Shown here in pieces: positions 1 through 9,630 of a stretch of 64,000 nucleotides of DNA. The stretch lies in assembly GCA_008501765.1 (NCBI GenBank), contig QQUE01000002.1, positions 26,520 through 90,519 of the forward strand, in the 5' to 3' direction. A program made the translations under genes and the position numbers. A model generated the notes under the pieces. The model ran no database searches and had not been told where the DNA came from. It saw only the letters and a program-made list of their open reading frames with translations. This DNA comes from Calditrichota bacterium. Lineage in GTDB: Bacteria; Zhuqueibacterota; Zhuqueibacteria; Zhuqueibacterales; Geothermadaptataceae. Numbering within the stretch: the first letter of the stretch is position 1; the number at the start of each line of letters is the position of its first letter.

Positions 1-1317
1 TGGGTCGATGTACGAAGTATTTTTATAGATGCCGCGCCGGTCCATGGATAATTTCATCACATTGCCGATAAAATCTTTCGGAACGATTATCTGCGCCCGA
101 ATAAATGGCTCTTCGATAAAATCGTAATCACCGCGGGAAGGCAGTTCAGCGGGATTATCAACTTCGATCATTTGACCGTCTGCCCGACTTACGCGGTATT
201 CAACGTTTGGCATCGTCGTCAGCATATCGAGACCGTATTCCCGTTCCAGGCGTTCCTGCACGATCTCCATATGCAATAATCCAAGAAAACCAACCCGAAA
301 GCCAAAACCGAGAGCAACCGATGTTTCCGGCTCAAAAACCAGAGATGCGTCGTTTAACCGCAACTTGTCCAAAGCAGTGCGTAAATCTTCATAATCTTCA
401 CTGACCGTCGGAAACATTCCCGCATAAACCATCGGCAAAACTTCCCGGTATCCCGGCAAGGGCTCTTTTGCCGGATTGCGCGAATCCATGATCGTATCGC
501 CTACTTTCGTATCCTGCACATCCTTAATTCCAGCGATACAATAGCCAACTTCGCCCACTGAAATTGATTTTTGGGGATCTTTTTTCAGGCTCAGCGTTCC
601 AACTTCCGCGACTTCAAAAACTTTGCCGGTGGTAAAAAACTTGATATTCATACCCGTGCGGATTTCCCCGTGCACAACGCGGATGTAAGCTATCGCCCCG
701 CGATAGGAATCGTAAACCGAATCAAAGACAAGGGCACGCAATGGGACGTCCAATTCCCCTTCCGGTGCAGGGATTCGCTCGATTACCGCCTCAAGAATTT
801 CAGTTACACCCGTTCCGGCTTTGGCGCTGGCAAGGAGAATTTCCTCGCCCTCACAGCCAATTAAATCGATTATCTGTTGCTTCACAACATCAATTTGGGC
901 GCTGGGTAAATCAACTTTATTGATAACCGGAATTATTGTGAGATCGCCCTCAATTGCCTGATAAAGCGTACTGATCGTTTGGGCCTCAACTCCCTGCGCT
1001 GCATCGACAACCAGGATAGCGCCCTCACAAGCAGCCAAACTGCGGGAAACTTCGTAAGAAAAATCAACGTGGCCAGGTGTATCGATCAGGTTTAGCGTAT
1101 ATTTTTTCTTCTCAGCAGATTCGTATTTCATGGTTATCGCATGCGCTTTTATGGTGATGCCGCGCTCGCGTTCCAGGTCCATATCGTCGAGGACTTGATC
1201 CTGCATTTCACCCGCACGCACGGTCCCCGTCACTTCCAGAAAGCGGTCTGCCAAGGTGGATTTACCGTGATCGATGTGGGCGATTATACAAAAATTTCGA
1301 ATATGATTGATATTCAT
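1..1317 (-). CDS. lepA: Elongation factor 4 (LepA), C-terminus cut by window edge
   Basis: Translational GTPase that binds stalled ribosomes and promotes back-translocation. Reading the minus strand from the ATG at 1315-1317 gives a protein starting [20 protein letters not shown], with the P-loop AHIDHGKST near residue 14, the G2 region RERGITIK, G3 DTPGHVDF and G4 NKVD; domain 2 and the EF-G-like domain follow ([19 protein letters not shown]). About 439 of the usual ~600 codons lie in the window; the RNA-binding C-terminal domain is beyond base 1. The reading frame is intact throughout. The start matches the family's usual N-terminus. Confidence 0.97.
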   Translation of the reverse strand, partial: MNINHIRNFCIIAHIDHGKSTLADRFLEVTGTVRAGEMQDQVLDDMDLERERGITIKAHAITMKYESAEKKKYTLNLIDTPGHVDFSYEVSRSLAACEGAILVVDAAQGVEAQTISTLYQAIEGDLTIIPVINKVDLPSAQIDVVKQQIIDLIGCEGEEILLASAKAGTGVTEILEAVIERIPAPEGELDVPLRALVFDSVYDSYRGAIAYIRVVHGEIRTGMNIKFFTTGKVFEVAEVGTLSLKKDPQKSISVGEVGYCIAGIKDVQDTKVGDTIMDSRNPAKEPLPGYREVLPMVYAGMFPTVSEDYEDLRTALDKLRLNDASLVFEPETSVALGFGFRVGFLGLLHMEIVQERLEREYGLDMLTTMPNVEYRVSRADGQMIEVDNPAELPSRGDYDFIEEPFIRAQIIVPKDFIGNVMKLSMDRRGIYKNTSYIDP

Positions 1318-1634
1318 TTTTTTATCTTCAAAAGTATGTGTTTCGGTGTGTGGAAAGAATCGTGAATATAGCCATTTAATGCTGATTAAGCAAAGAAAAA
1401 AACCGCAACTTAATGTAAATCAGCTATCCAGCTTTGCAGTAAATAGCCGCATCAATTTATCCAGGTCGCTTTTCTCTTTAAATAAATAAAGAAATAGAAA
1501 GTAAAATTTCTTATCTTAACTTAGCGAGAACTACTTTCTTTTAAATTTAAATTTTTTTTTAACACTGTTTTCAAATTTTATTCAGACGATCACTTTTTAA
1601 TTCAAATCTGGGAATTCTTTGAGCCAAAGATCGC
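1318..1634. other. Divergent intergenic region, no gene seen
   Basis: AT-rich spacer between the lepA start (minus) and the symporter promoter (plus). Short frames here have no start context or family resemblance. It probably holds the lepA promoter, but no convincing minus-strand boxes could be picked. Confidence 0.5.
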
Positions 1635-1663
1635 TTGACAAAGCCCGCATTTTTATTTATACT
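1635..1663 (+). promoter_or_regulatory. Sigma-70-type promoter of the alanine symporter gene
   Basis: TTGACA at 1635-1640 and TATACT at 1658-1663 with a 17-bp spacer: a full -35 and five of six -10 consensus bases. Initiation would fall near 1670, leaving a leader of about 100 nt before the ATG at 1770. Confidence 0.7.
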
Positions 1664-1769
1664 TTTCAACATTTTCAATAAACTAAAAGAGTTACCAACC
1701 CAAATTCAAGCTGTGATTTAATGAAGTGGGAATGGGAAAGTCGTAGAATTAAGGAATGGAGCATGCATT

Positions 1770-3215
1770 ATGAATTTTTTTGACTGGCTGCTTGATCGGA
1801 CCACGTATCTGAATGACGTCATGTGGGGCACACCCATGATTGTTTTGCTGGTTGGAACCGGCATTTTTCTCACTATTGCGACTCGCGGCCTGCAATTTAC
1901 CCACTTGTGGCACTCCATTAAACTTATTTTCAGCAAAGAATCCCGTTCGGAAACAGGCAAAGGGGACATTTCACCGTTTGCAGCATTAATGACGGCATTA
2001 GCCGCAACTGTTGGCAACGGAAATATTGCCGGTGTTGCAACCGCGATCGCCATCGGTGGCCCCGGCGCTCCTGTTTGGATGTGGATAGCCGGCATTATGG
2101 GAATGGCAACGAAATATGCGGAGGGATTTCTCGGTGTGCAGTTTCGTGAAATCGCCCCTAATGGCACGATGGCGGGCGGCCCAATGTATTACGTAAAAAA
2201 TGGTCTGAAAAATAAAAAATTTGGCCGCATTCTCGGCGCTGCTTTTGCGGTTTGCGGCGTTGTCGCCTGCCTGATCGGTACGGGCAATATGGCGCAATCC
2301 AACTCGATGACCGCTTCCCTCGCGAACACCCTAAATCAGGCCCTGAATAATGCAACCACGGCCGAGCAGGCTCCTGCATACTTTTATTATTTAATCGGCG
2401 CTGGTATTGCGGTTTTGGTCGGCATGGTCATCATCGGAGGGATTAAAAAAATCGGACATGTGTCTGAAAAGCTGGTTCCTGCAATGATCATCTTTTACAT
2501 CTTTTTCGCGCTTATCGTCATCGGCGCCAATCTCACACAAATCCCTGCAGCTTTCGTTCTAATTTTTAAATCAGCATTTGGATTTCAACCGCTCGTCGGG
2601 GCTTCATTTGGGCTTGCCATTCAGAATGGCGTCAGTCGTGGGCTGCTCTCCAATGAGGCAGGATTGGGTTCCGCAGCCATCGCGCAGGGAGCGTCCAGCA
2701 GTGAAGAACCGACAAAAAATGGCCTAATCGCCATGACGGGTGTTTTTATCGACACGATTCTGGTCAACACTATGACCACTTTAACTATCGTGCTCACGCT
2801 CGCTCACGAGCAGACCCAAGCCTGGCAGGGCATCGATGCGACAAACAATATCACCAGTATTCTCGTCACCCAAAAAGCATTTGATTCTGTCATTCCATTT
2901 GGGGGGGCAATTATCGCTATGGCCTCATTTCTATTTGGATATACAACTCTTATCGGTTGGTCCTATTACGGTGAGAAATGTATCGAATACCTCGGTGGAA
3001 ACAGGGTAATTATGCCGTTCCGCTACACTTTCATCCTATTCTTGTTTTTCGGCGCGATTCTCACACCTTTGGCAGGAACAAATTTTAATTACTTGAATAT
3101 TGTGTGGAATCTTGGCAACATCGGCAATGCATTTATGGCTGCCCCCAACCTGATAGGTCTGATATTTTTGACCGGATTTGTCGCCCGCGTTACGCGTGAA
3201 AAATTGAAGAATTAA
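1770..3215 (+). CDS. Alanine/glycine:cation symporter (AGCS family)
   Basis: Inner-membrane Na+- or H+-coupled importer of alanine or glycine. The 481-residue protein has the AGCS layout of about ten or eleven hydrophobic helices. Family signatures are visible: the stretch TVGNGNIAGVATAIAIGGPG near residue 80, followed by PVWMWIAGIMGMATKYAE, and GLLSNEAGLGSAAIAQ near residue 290. Length is normal for the family. The start is the ATG preceded by a purine-rich GGAATGGAG. It is monocistronic: a strong promoter lies upstream and a hairpin terminator directly downstream. Whether alanine or glycine is preferred, and which ion is used, cannot be read from the sequence. Confidence 0.93.
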   Translation: MNFFDWLLDRTTYLNDVMWGTPMIVLLVGTGIFLTIATRGLQFTHLWHSIKLIFSKESRSETGKGDISPFAALMTALAATVGNGNIAGVATAIAIGGPGAPVWMWIAGIMGMATKYAEGFLGVQFREIAPNGTMAGGPMYYVKNGLKNKKFGRILGAAFAVCGVVACLIGTGNMAQSNSMTASLANTLNQALNNATTAEQAPAYFYYLIGAGIAVLVGMVIIGGIKKIGHVSEKLVPAMIIFYIFFALIVIGANLTQIPAAFVLIFKSAFGFQPLVGASFGLAIQNGVSRGLLSNEAGLGSAAIAQGASSSEEPTKNGLIAMTGVFIDTILVNTMTTLTIVLTLAHEQTQAWQGIDATNNITSILVTQKAFDSVIPFGGAIIAMASFLFGYTTLIGWSYYGEKCIEYLGGNRVIMPFRYTFILFLFFGAILTPLAGTNFNYLNIVWNLGNIGNAFMAAPNLIGLIFLTGFVARVTREKLKN

Positions 3216-3228
3216 ATTTATTTAGCGC

Positions 3229-3259
3229 AACGAGGCTATTCGTTTTGTGTAGCCTCGTT
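3229..3259 (+). terminator. Probable intrinsic terminator of the symporter gene
   Basis: AACGAGGCTA (3229-3238) pairs perfectly with TAGCCTCGTT (3250-3259) across an 11-nt loop, 14 bp after the stop codon. The following T-rich tract (ATTTCTTC) is weak. Confidence 0.65.
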
Positions 3260-3644
3260 ATTTCTTCAAACTAACGATGGACCAGTCCCCCGGTTGCATT
3301 ATTAACAATTCCGATTTCGAGCACTCAGGGCATTTCCACATTTATAAATAAAGCCTAAGTTTATTCTCTGGATAACACCTTTTACGTCTGGCCCCAAAAA
3401 GGCAAATTCAGGCTAAATCCGGTGTGCTTGATAATTCAAATAGGGACATGCTGCTGCCTTTTATCCCGAGCTGAAAATCGGCTGCTGTCATATACGCCCG
3501 ATAAAGCTATAAATGCAAAAGTGTGGCCTCAGACTTTATAAATTGGCTGAGAATCGAAAGAAAAATATAAATTAATCAAGAATATTTAAAATGAGGTGTG
3601 AACGCGCTAATGCAATTGACTTATAAAAATGAATTAATTAATAC
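3260..3644. other. Convergent intergenic region, no gene seen
   Basis: Spacer between the symporter terminator and the 3' end of the minus-strand small basic ORF. No open frame with start context, RNA gene or clear repeat was recognised. Confidence 0.5.
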
Positions 3645-3956
3645 TTAAAACCGTTTCCCACGTGAATTTTTACGATTTGATACCGCTCCATTAGGAGTCG
3701 CTCGTTTTTTACCGCTCCCCGCTTTTGTTCCCTTGTTGCGCCCATTTCCTTTTCCACTTTTATTAGCCGCTGCCTGGCGCAAAGTCGTATAATATACCCG
3801 GTCATCATCCGCTCGTGTCAGTTGGCGTTTGCCGCCACCACGTGTAATTTGGCCATCACCACTTGGTACTGCCGTAACAGATAATGCATCGGTCGCTCGC
3901 TGCTGATTCAACCCTCGCTGGCCCTGGCTTTTTCCTTTTGTTTTTTGATCTCGCAC
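3645..3956 (-). CDS. Small very basic hypothetical protein downstream of rnr
   Basis: A 103-codon frame beginning with GTG at 3954-3956, only 7 bp after the rnr stop. The product is rich in Lys, Arg, Gly, Gln and Asn (e.g. KGKSQGQRG and NKSGKGNGRNKG) with one ordinary segment, LTRADDDRVYYTTLRQA. A purine-rich AAGAAAGG sits 11 nt before the GTG. No family was recognised. It could be a small nucleic-acid-binding protein translated with rnr. Because RNase R also ends in a Lys/Arg tail and this frame differs from that of rnr, it could instead be a frameshifted continuation of that tail. Coding status is uncertain. Confidence 0.45.
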   Translation of the reverse strand: MRDQKTKGKSQGQRGLNQQRATDALSVTAVPSGDGQITRGGGKRQLTRADDDRVYYTTLRQAAANKSGKGNGRNKGTKAGSGKKRATPNGAVSNRKNSRGKRF

Positions 3957-3963
3957 GGTTAAT

Positions 3964-6189
3964 TTAACCTTTCTTTTTCAAGTGATTTTTGCTGCGATTT
4001 TTATTATTTTTTTTGCGTTTTTTATTTGTTTTATCTTTATTTACGCGCTTTTTTTTATAACCGTCAATTAACAATAAATCTATTACAGACTCATGTGGGT
4101 CAGCGCGGACAACTTTTACACGAATATTATCGCCCAGCCGAAATTTTACCCCGGTTGTCGTTCCGTGAAGCGTGTAGGATTTGTCATCGTATTCATAAAT
4201 ATCATCATGTAAATCAGAAATATGAACCAATCCTTCGACAAGAAAATCTGTCAGTTCGACAAACAATCCAAAATGTACAACCCCCGAAATTATTCCATCA
4301 AATTCATCGCCAAGATGGGCTTGCATGTATTCAACTTTTTTCATCTTTATCGAAGCGCGTTCGGCGGAAAGCGCCACAAGTTCACGTTCATTGGACTGAT
4401 CGCAACTGTCTTCGATTCGCTTTGTCAATGCTTCACGTTTTTCTTCAGTCCAGCCGTGACGCATATAATTCTTTAAAGTCCGATGCACTTCCAAATCGGG
4501 ATATCGACGAATCGGCGAAGTAAAATGTGTGTATCGTTTGAAAGCCAGGCCAAAATGACCGATATTCATGGTTTCATAACGGGCTTTCATCAATGAGCGA
4601 AGCAGGATACTTTGAATGATGTTTTCTTTATCCGATCCTGCTATCGAGTTCATAAAGCGACTGAGTTTTGAACTCGTCATGCGTCCACCAAGCTTGTGCT
4701 CAACGCCGATAGCTCCGAGAAACTCGATAAATTCACCCATCTTTTTGCTATCGGGCTTGTCATGATTTCGATAGACAAAAGGAGGTGTACCGTACTCTGT
4801 TTTCAAAGATTCGATATATTCCGTAACTGTCTGATTTGCCAGCAGCATAAATTCTTCGATCATTTGCATGCTCGCGAGCGACTCGCGCCGCTTGATTTCA
4901 ACCGGCACGCCTTTTTTATCGAGAATAACTTGCGCTTCCGGAGTTTCAAATCGTAAACTTCCGTGTCGAAACCGGTTGTGCCGCAGCGTTCGCGATAGCG
5001 TGGCCATCGCGTTTAGCGGCTCGATAAATTCAGGCTCAATATCTTTTTTATTATCCCAGAATTTTTGCACTTCCTGATAAGTAAAACGCCGCTTACTACG
5101 AATGACGGTTTCCATAATTTTATATGAAATAACATCCCCTGCGGGTGTCACTTCCATTATACAGCTATAGGCCAGTCTGTCTTTCAGCGGTTGCAAACTG
5201 CATAAAGTATTGCTTAAATGTTCCGGCAACATCGGAATCACCCGGTCAACGAGATAAACCGAAGTCCCACGTTCCCGGGCTTCAGTATCAACAGTATCGC
5301 CTTGTTTCACGTAGTAAGAAACATCAGCAATGTGGACGCCAAGCTGCCAATTACCAGAATCAAGATGTTCAAGTGAAACGGCGTCATCAAAATCTTTGGC
5401 ATCCGGTGGATCGATGGTAAAACACATCTGATCGCGTAAATCCAACCTGGAATTGATGACTTCCTGCGGAATATCCGCTGTCCGTTTTGCGGCTTCGTGT
5501 TCAACTTTTTTCGGAAAAGTCAGGGGTAAATTAAATGCCGTCACAACGGACAGGACATCGACACCGACATCTCCCGGATACCCAAGGACAGTGGAAACAT
5601 GCCCTTCCGGGTTCATCCATTCATCTTCCCAATAATCGATTTCAACGGCGACTTTCTGCCCTTCTTTTGCTCCGTTTAAATCACTTTCGTGAACAAAAAT
5701 ATCACGTTTTATTTTGGGATCATCAGGCACAAGATAATAGTAATGCTTTCCCTGTTTGAGAAGCCCGACAATATATCGGCGCTGCCGCTCGACAACCTTG
5801 ACGACGCGGCCTTCTTTCCGGCGACCTTTGGCAGAGGCGAAGAGCTGAACTTTCACCAAATCACCGTCCAGGGCCAAGCCTATATTTCCGGGACCGATAA
5901 AAATATCTTCCTCACCTTCAGGCATTAATAAAAAGGCAAAACCCTGCGCTTTGACTTCAATTTTCCCTTCGAGAACAGAACTTGGTTTTAAAGCACGGAA
6001 CCGGTTTGATTTATATTTTGAAATTAAATTTTCATCGGCTAAACGGCGAGTCGCTGTTCGTAATTCAGAGTATTCTGCCGGTGCAATTTTCAGAAGCTGC
6101 GCAAGCTCTTTGGTTTTAAATAACCGGTGCGGCTGTGCTTCCAAGGTTTTGATTATATTTTTTTTATAAAATGTAAATTTTCGTTTCAT
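3964..6189 (-). CDS. rnr: Ribonuclease R
   Basis: Processive 3'-5' exoribonuclease that degrades structured RNA. Domain order over 741 residues is classical: an N-terminal winged-helix segment (about 1-70), cold-shock-like RNA-binding domains (about 75-235), the RNB catalytic domain (about 245-580) with the acidic metal site DPPDAKDFDDA near residue 263, an S1 domain near 630-715 (FDGIISGVVHFGLFVEL), and a Lys/Arg-rich tail of about 30 residues. Length is close to other RNase R proteins. The ATG at 6189 lacks an obvious Shine-Dalgarno sequence. The gene lies about 300 bp after the sugar mutase gene and is followed at once by a small basic frame. Confidence 0.96.
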   Translation of the reverse strand: MKRKFTFYKKNIIKTLEAQPHRLFKTKELAQLLKIAPAEYSELRTATRRLADENLISKYKSNRFRALKPSSVLEGKIEVKAQGFAFLLMPEGEEDIFIGPGNIGLALDGDLVKVQLFASAKGRRKEGRVVKVVERQRRYIVGLLKQGKHYYYLVPDDPKIKRDIFVHESDLNGAKEGQKVAVEIDYWEDEWMNPEGHVSTVLGYPGDVGVDVLSVVTAFNLPLTFPKKVEHEAAKRTADIPQEVINSRLDLRDQMCFTIDPPDAKDFDDAVSLEHLDSGNWQLGVHIADVSYYVKQGDTVDTEARERGTSVYLVDRVIPMLPEHLSNTLCSLQPLKDRLAYSCIMEVTPAGDVISYKIMETVIRSKRRFTYQEVQKFWDNKKDIEPEFIEPLNAMATLSRTLRHNRFRHGSLRFETPEAQVILDKKGVPVEIKRRESLASMQMIEEFMLLANQTVTEYIESLKTEYGTPPFVYRNHDKPDSKKMGEFIEFLGAIGVEHKLGGRMTSSKLSRFMNSIAGSDKENIIQSILLRSLMKARYETMNIGHFGLAFKRYTHFTSPIRRYPDLEVHRTLKNYMRHGWTEEKREALTKRIEDSCDQSNERELVALSAERASIKMKKVEYMQAHLGDEFDGIISGVVHFGLFVELTDFLVEGLVHISDLHDDIYEYDDKSYTLHGTTTGVKFRLGDNIRVKVVRADPHESVIDLLLIDGYKKKRVNKDKTNKKRKKNNKNRSKNHLKKKG

Positions 6190-6487
6190 ATATTTTTTTT
6201 AACCAGCAACTTGTGCGGTAAACAAACATAACTCGAACGACCGATAATTCGTATTTTTCAACTTTCCCACGGTTAAACCGCCTGTTTGGAAATCGAAGAT
6301 GATAAATATGCGATTGTAAAAATATGATGTAAACCTGAGATGATAGCTCAGTAAAAAGAGAAGATTCAAATTCACCCGTTGCAAGAACGTACCATTTCGG
6401 GCAAGAATTGCTTGCACTGAAGAGATGTTTTAAAGATAAGTACTTCTGCAAAAGCCGACGCCCAAATTGACCGCCGACCCTTTCAAT
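6190..6487. other. Intergenic spacer upstream of rnr
   Basis: Roughly 300 bp between the sugar mutase stop and the rnr start. The small overlapping minus-strand frames here have no recognisable domain or ribosome-binding site and are probably chance. It likely holds the rnr promoter, which I could not place. Confidence 0.4.
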
Positions 6488-8722
6488 TTAATATTCTATT
6501 TCACTGCTGCGAGGTGCGTTAATCAATTCCCGCACTTCATCAACCATGGCGCGTGCGCTGGCACGTAATTCCTTTTTCTTGTCTATTAAATTACCTTCAT
6601 TGGCAAAACTGTGCAGTTGCACGTGAAATCGAAGTGAGTTCGTCGTGCCCGAAGGTCTGATTGTTAGATGATTCATTTTTGCATCATCAAAATAAAAACG
6701 AATTCCCTCGTCCGGAAACTTGAAATCTTCTGTTGGAGGATAAACGTGATCGTATTTGCCTGTTCGATAAATAACCGAAGATTTCACCGCACGACCCTGA
6801 AAACTCAATTCCTTCCGATTGGCTCGAACATTCAGGTCAATTGCTTTTTTAAGAATTGCAATTTTGAGTCTATCGCCCTCAATTCCAGGGTATTCGCCAT
6901 CGAGTGGATCCGGTTCATAATAGTTGACAAAGTAACCAACTTCGGGATCGAGATAAATTTCGTTGTCGATTAGTTCGTAAATCGTCGTATTATTTTCTTT
7001 GGCATATTTTGCCACCTCTGCTATAAGAATGGAGGCAAACGTTCCATCTTTATCGCGCACATGGCCTTTTTCCCCAAGTGAAAAATCGTCAGCCGGCGGC
7101 AATCCCAAAATTGAAAAGCCATTGCTCTGTTCCATAGCTGCAAGATTATACACCCTTTTACCAGCCATTTTTTCCGTTTGATAAAGATAGGGGTGGCATA
7201 AATCATCTTTCTCCGATTGCTTGCCCTCCACCAGATCCTGTGTGAGACACCCATCCCAGGCGTCACGCACACCGGCAGAAAGGGCGGCAAAACCGACCCA
7301 TGTTTTAATGACTCCGAGGCCAAACCGGGTGGCTACCTTCGCCATACTATCCGAGGTCGTATGGGATAAAACGATAAAAGATTCTTCAGGTTTGATGGAT
7401 TTATCAAATTTAAGCCGGAACCAGACCAGGAGCGCCCACATATCGTCTGCCGGCATGAGCATGTAATCGCGATTATTATAGAGAAAACGTTGATTTTCCG
7501 GCACTTTTACGACTGTGCCACAGCGGTCGGCGTCGGGATCAGTACCCAACAGGATATCAAGTTTTTGCCATTCATCCGGGAATTCTTGCTGAAAAGTCTC
7601 CACAGCAATTTTTGCGGCCCGCGGATCACCTGGATCGGGTTGCTGCTCTTCACCGGGATTGCTGTTAAATGACGGGAAAAGACCATTAAGTTCGCCAAGT
7701 CCATTTTGGGTAATCATGTTAACATGATCAAAACCCGTCTCATTTAACAGGCGTGGCACGGCTTTTCTTCCCGCGCCATGAAATGCACAAAATCCAATAT
7801 TTAATGAGTCCCCGGCCTGCTGTCTATTATCACGCAAAAGGAATGACTTGATATGATCGCAATGTTCTTTGTGAATGTCAATGATTTTACAACCAAAATA
7901 GTCCACATCAGCAATTTTTTCTGCCCCACCGAGAAAAACGAGCTTGCCGGCAGGTGCATCTTCCAGTTTGCATAACTGAACATCCTCGGTTGTGGCGTGT
8001 AAAATGTAATCGTTGTACATTTCAGTGCGTTCTTTCGGGTCGAACTGCGACCCATTGCCGCAGGAAAGTTTATACCCATTGTAACGATAATCGTTGTGAC
8101 TTGCGGAAAGCAGAATCCCCATATCAGCCTTGAGAAAAGGAATCGCATACGTGACTTCAGGATAGGGACAGGGCTCATCAAAAAGATAAACTGTGTAGCC
8201 AAAATGCAGAAAAAGTTCACTTATTCGACGAGCAAAATCAACCCCGCGGGTGCGGCTATCATAGCCGATAACTATTTTATTAAATCCCTTGTTCAGCCCG
8301 AATTTCGCTACCCCGGCAGATGTAACTAACAGAACAACGTCGTTAAGTGTATTGGGTCCTTTGATTATCGGGACATCCAGGCCTTCTTCTTTGAGGCGAA
8401 CGATGGATTCCCGGTCATCTGCCATGAGCCCGCGAATCCCTCCCGTGCCAAATGACATTTTCTTGCGAAAGGCATTAACGAGTTCTTCCCATTTTCCAGC
8501 ATTAATCGCCGAAGCAAGGCCGTTTTTCAAGCTTGGTGACAGGTGATCAATATTGGCATCGTTCAACCACGCCGCAAGATGTTTAATCGAATTTTTCTGT
8601 GCATCTTTATATTGTGCTTCGGTTATTTTACTACTGTTCAGCGCTTCATTCAAATAGGAATTGATGCCTTTTTCAGCAGCATCCATCAAGCCGATAATAT
8701 CCAGGCCCGCGTTCGAACTCAT
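6488..8722 (-). CDS. Phospho-sugar mutase (phosphoglucomutase/phosphomannomutase family), long form
   Basis: Interconverts hexose 1- and 6-phosphates through a phosphoserine. The core motifs are present: SFGTGGIRGLM near residue 90, the active-site serine loop LLSASHNDY near 205-211, the Mg-binding loop GTDPDADRCG near 395, and the phosphate-binding RPSGTTNSLRFH near 690. At 744 residues it is about 160 longer than typical PgcA-type enzymes; the surplus includes an N-terminal extension of roughly 50 residues and insertions in the later domains. AGGAGA lies 7 nt before the ATG. It is the last gene of a prfA-prmC-mutase run, with a 30-bp gap to prmC. The preferred sugar cannot be read from sequence. 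Confidence 0.9.
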   Translation of the reverse strand: MSSNAGLDIIGLMDAAEKGINSYLNEALNSSKITEAQYKDAQKNSIKHLAAWLNDANIDHLSPSLKNGLASAINAGKWEELVNAFRKKMSFGTGGIRGLMADDRESIVRLKEEGLDVPIIKGPNTLNDVVLLVTSAGVAKFGLNKGFNKIVIGYDSRTRGVDFARRISELFLHFGYTVYLFDEPCPYPEVTYAIPFLKADMGILLSASHNDYRYNGYKLSCGNGSQFDPKERTEMYNDYILHATTEDVQLCKLEDAPAGKLVFLGGAEKIADVDYFGCKIIDIHKEHCDHIKSFLLRDNRQQAGDSLNIGFCAFHGAGRKAVPRLLNETGFDHVNMITQNGLGELNGLFPSFNSNPGEEQQPDPGDPRAAKIAVETFQQEFPDEWQKLDILLGTDPDADRCGTVVKVPENQRFLYNNRDYMLMPADDMWALLVWFRLKFDKSIKPEESFIVLSHTTSDSMAKVATRFGLGVIKTWVGFAALSAGVRDAWDGCLTQDLVEGKQSEKDDLCHPYLYQTEKMAGKRVYNLAAMEQSNGFSILGLPPADDFSLGEKGHVRDKDGTFASILIAEVAKYAKENNTTIYELIDNEIYLDPEVGYFVNYYEPDPLDGEYPGIEGDRLKIAILKKAIDLNVRANRKELSFQGRAVKSSVIYRTGKYDHVYPPTEDFKFPDEGIRFYFDDAKMNHLTIRPSGTTNSLRFHVQLHSFANEGNLIDKKKELRASARAMVDEVRELINAPRSSEIEY

Positions 8723-8752
8723 AGGGAAGTCTCCTGTTTTTTGATTTTCAAA

Positions 8753-9628
8753 TTACTTTTTCGCATATACAAATCGATTTCGGCCGGTCAAATCGGGAAC
8801 AACGGTCACATCTTGGAAAGTTTGAATCGTAAATATCCCGGTAACTTGTTCTCCTTGCTCACTGCCAATTTCACAGATTAAGTGCCCACTCTTTTTTAAA
8901 ACACGCTCAGTTAATTGGGCTATGATTTTATAAAATTTTAGAGAATCCTCACAAAACAGAGCGATCTCAGGTTCGAAGTTGACAACTTCCGGTTCAAGAT
9001 CAGGTTTCTCAGAATTGGCGATATACGGTGGATTGGAGACGATAATATCAAATGGCTGAATCAATTGGCCAACAAAGGAATTATCGCCAATATCACCTTG
9101 TATAAACTCTATTTTGTCAAGAACTTCATGATAGGCTGCATTTTCGCGCGCAACTGCAATGGCCTCCGGAGATATATCTACAGCAGTCACTCGAATCTGC
9201 GGGTTATTTTTTGCCAAAGCAATAGAAATATTGCCGCTGCCGGCCCCGATATCCAGAACTCGAATTTCTCCATCAATATCACTGCACAAAGCCAAAGTTT
9301 TTTCGACCAGCAATTCCGTTTCCGGTCGTGGGATGAGGACGCCCTTTTTTACGAAAAATTTCAAAGAATAAAACTCAGTGAAGCCGAGAATGTATTGTAA
9401 AGGTTCCCGGTCTGCGCGGCGCAAAAGAAGTTTTTTAAACGATGCGAGTTCATCTAAAACGAGAGGTCGGTCAAAGTGGAGATAAAGTTGAACGCGGTCA
9501 AATTTTAAAACTTCACACAAAAGCCATTCCACGCACAATCGTGGATTTTCAACACCTTTGTTTTTGAGAAATTCAGTTGACCATGAAAGCAGCTTAATAA
9601 CAGTCCAGCTTTTCTGTTCTTCCGGCAT
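8753..9628 (-). CDS. prmC: Release factor glutamine N5-methyltransferase (PrmC/HemK)
   Basis: Methylates the glutamine of the GGQ loop in release factors 1 and 2 using S-adenosylmethionine. The 291-residue protein has the N-terminal helical domain (about 1-85), SAM motif I VLDIGAGSGNISIALA near 125, and the diagnostic NPPY motif (IVSNPPYIAN) near 197. The start is only 2 bp after the prfA stop, so it is translationally linked to its substrate, the usual arrangement. Length is normal. Confidence 0.96.
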   Translation of the reverse strand: MPEEQKSWTVIKLLSWSTEFLKNKGVENPRLCVEWLLCEVLKFDRVQLYLHFDRPLVLDELASFKKLLLRRADREPLQYILGFTEFYSLKFFVKKGVLIPRPETELLVEKTLALCSDIDGEIRVLDIGAGSGNISIALAKNNPQIRVTAVDISPEAIAVARENAAYHEVLDKIEFIQGDIGDNSFVGQLIQPFDIIVSNPPYIANSEKPDLEPEVVNFEPEIALFCEDSLKFYKIIAQLTERVLKKSGHLICEIGSEQGEQVTGIFTIQTFQDVTVVPDLTGRNRFVYAKK

Positions 9629-9630
9629 GT

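Noticed and set aside
1718..2167. Minus-strand 149-codon frame
   Set aside because: Antisense shadow of the alanine symporter gene; low-complexity translation with no family features.
4026..4523. Plus-strand 165-codon frame
   Set aside because: Lies entirely within rnr on the other strand; the rnr frame has complete domain evidence.
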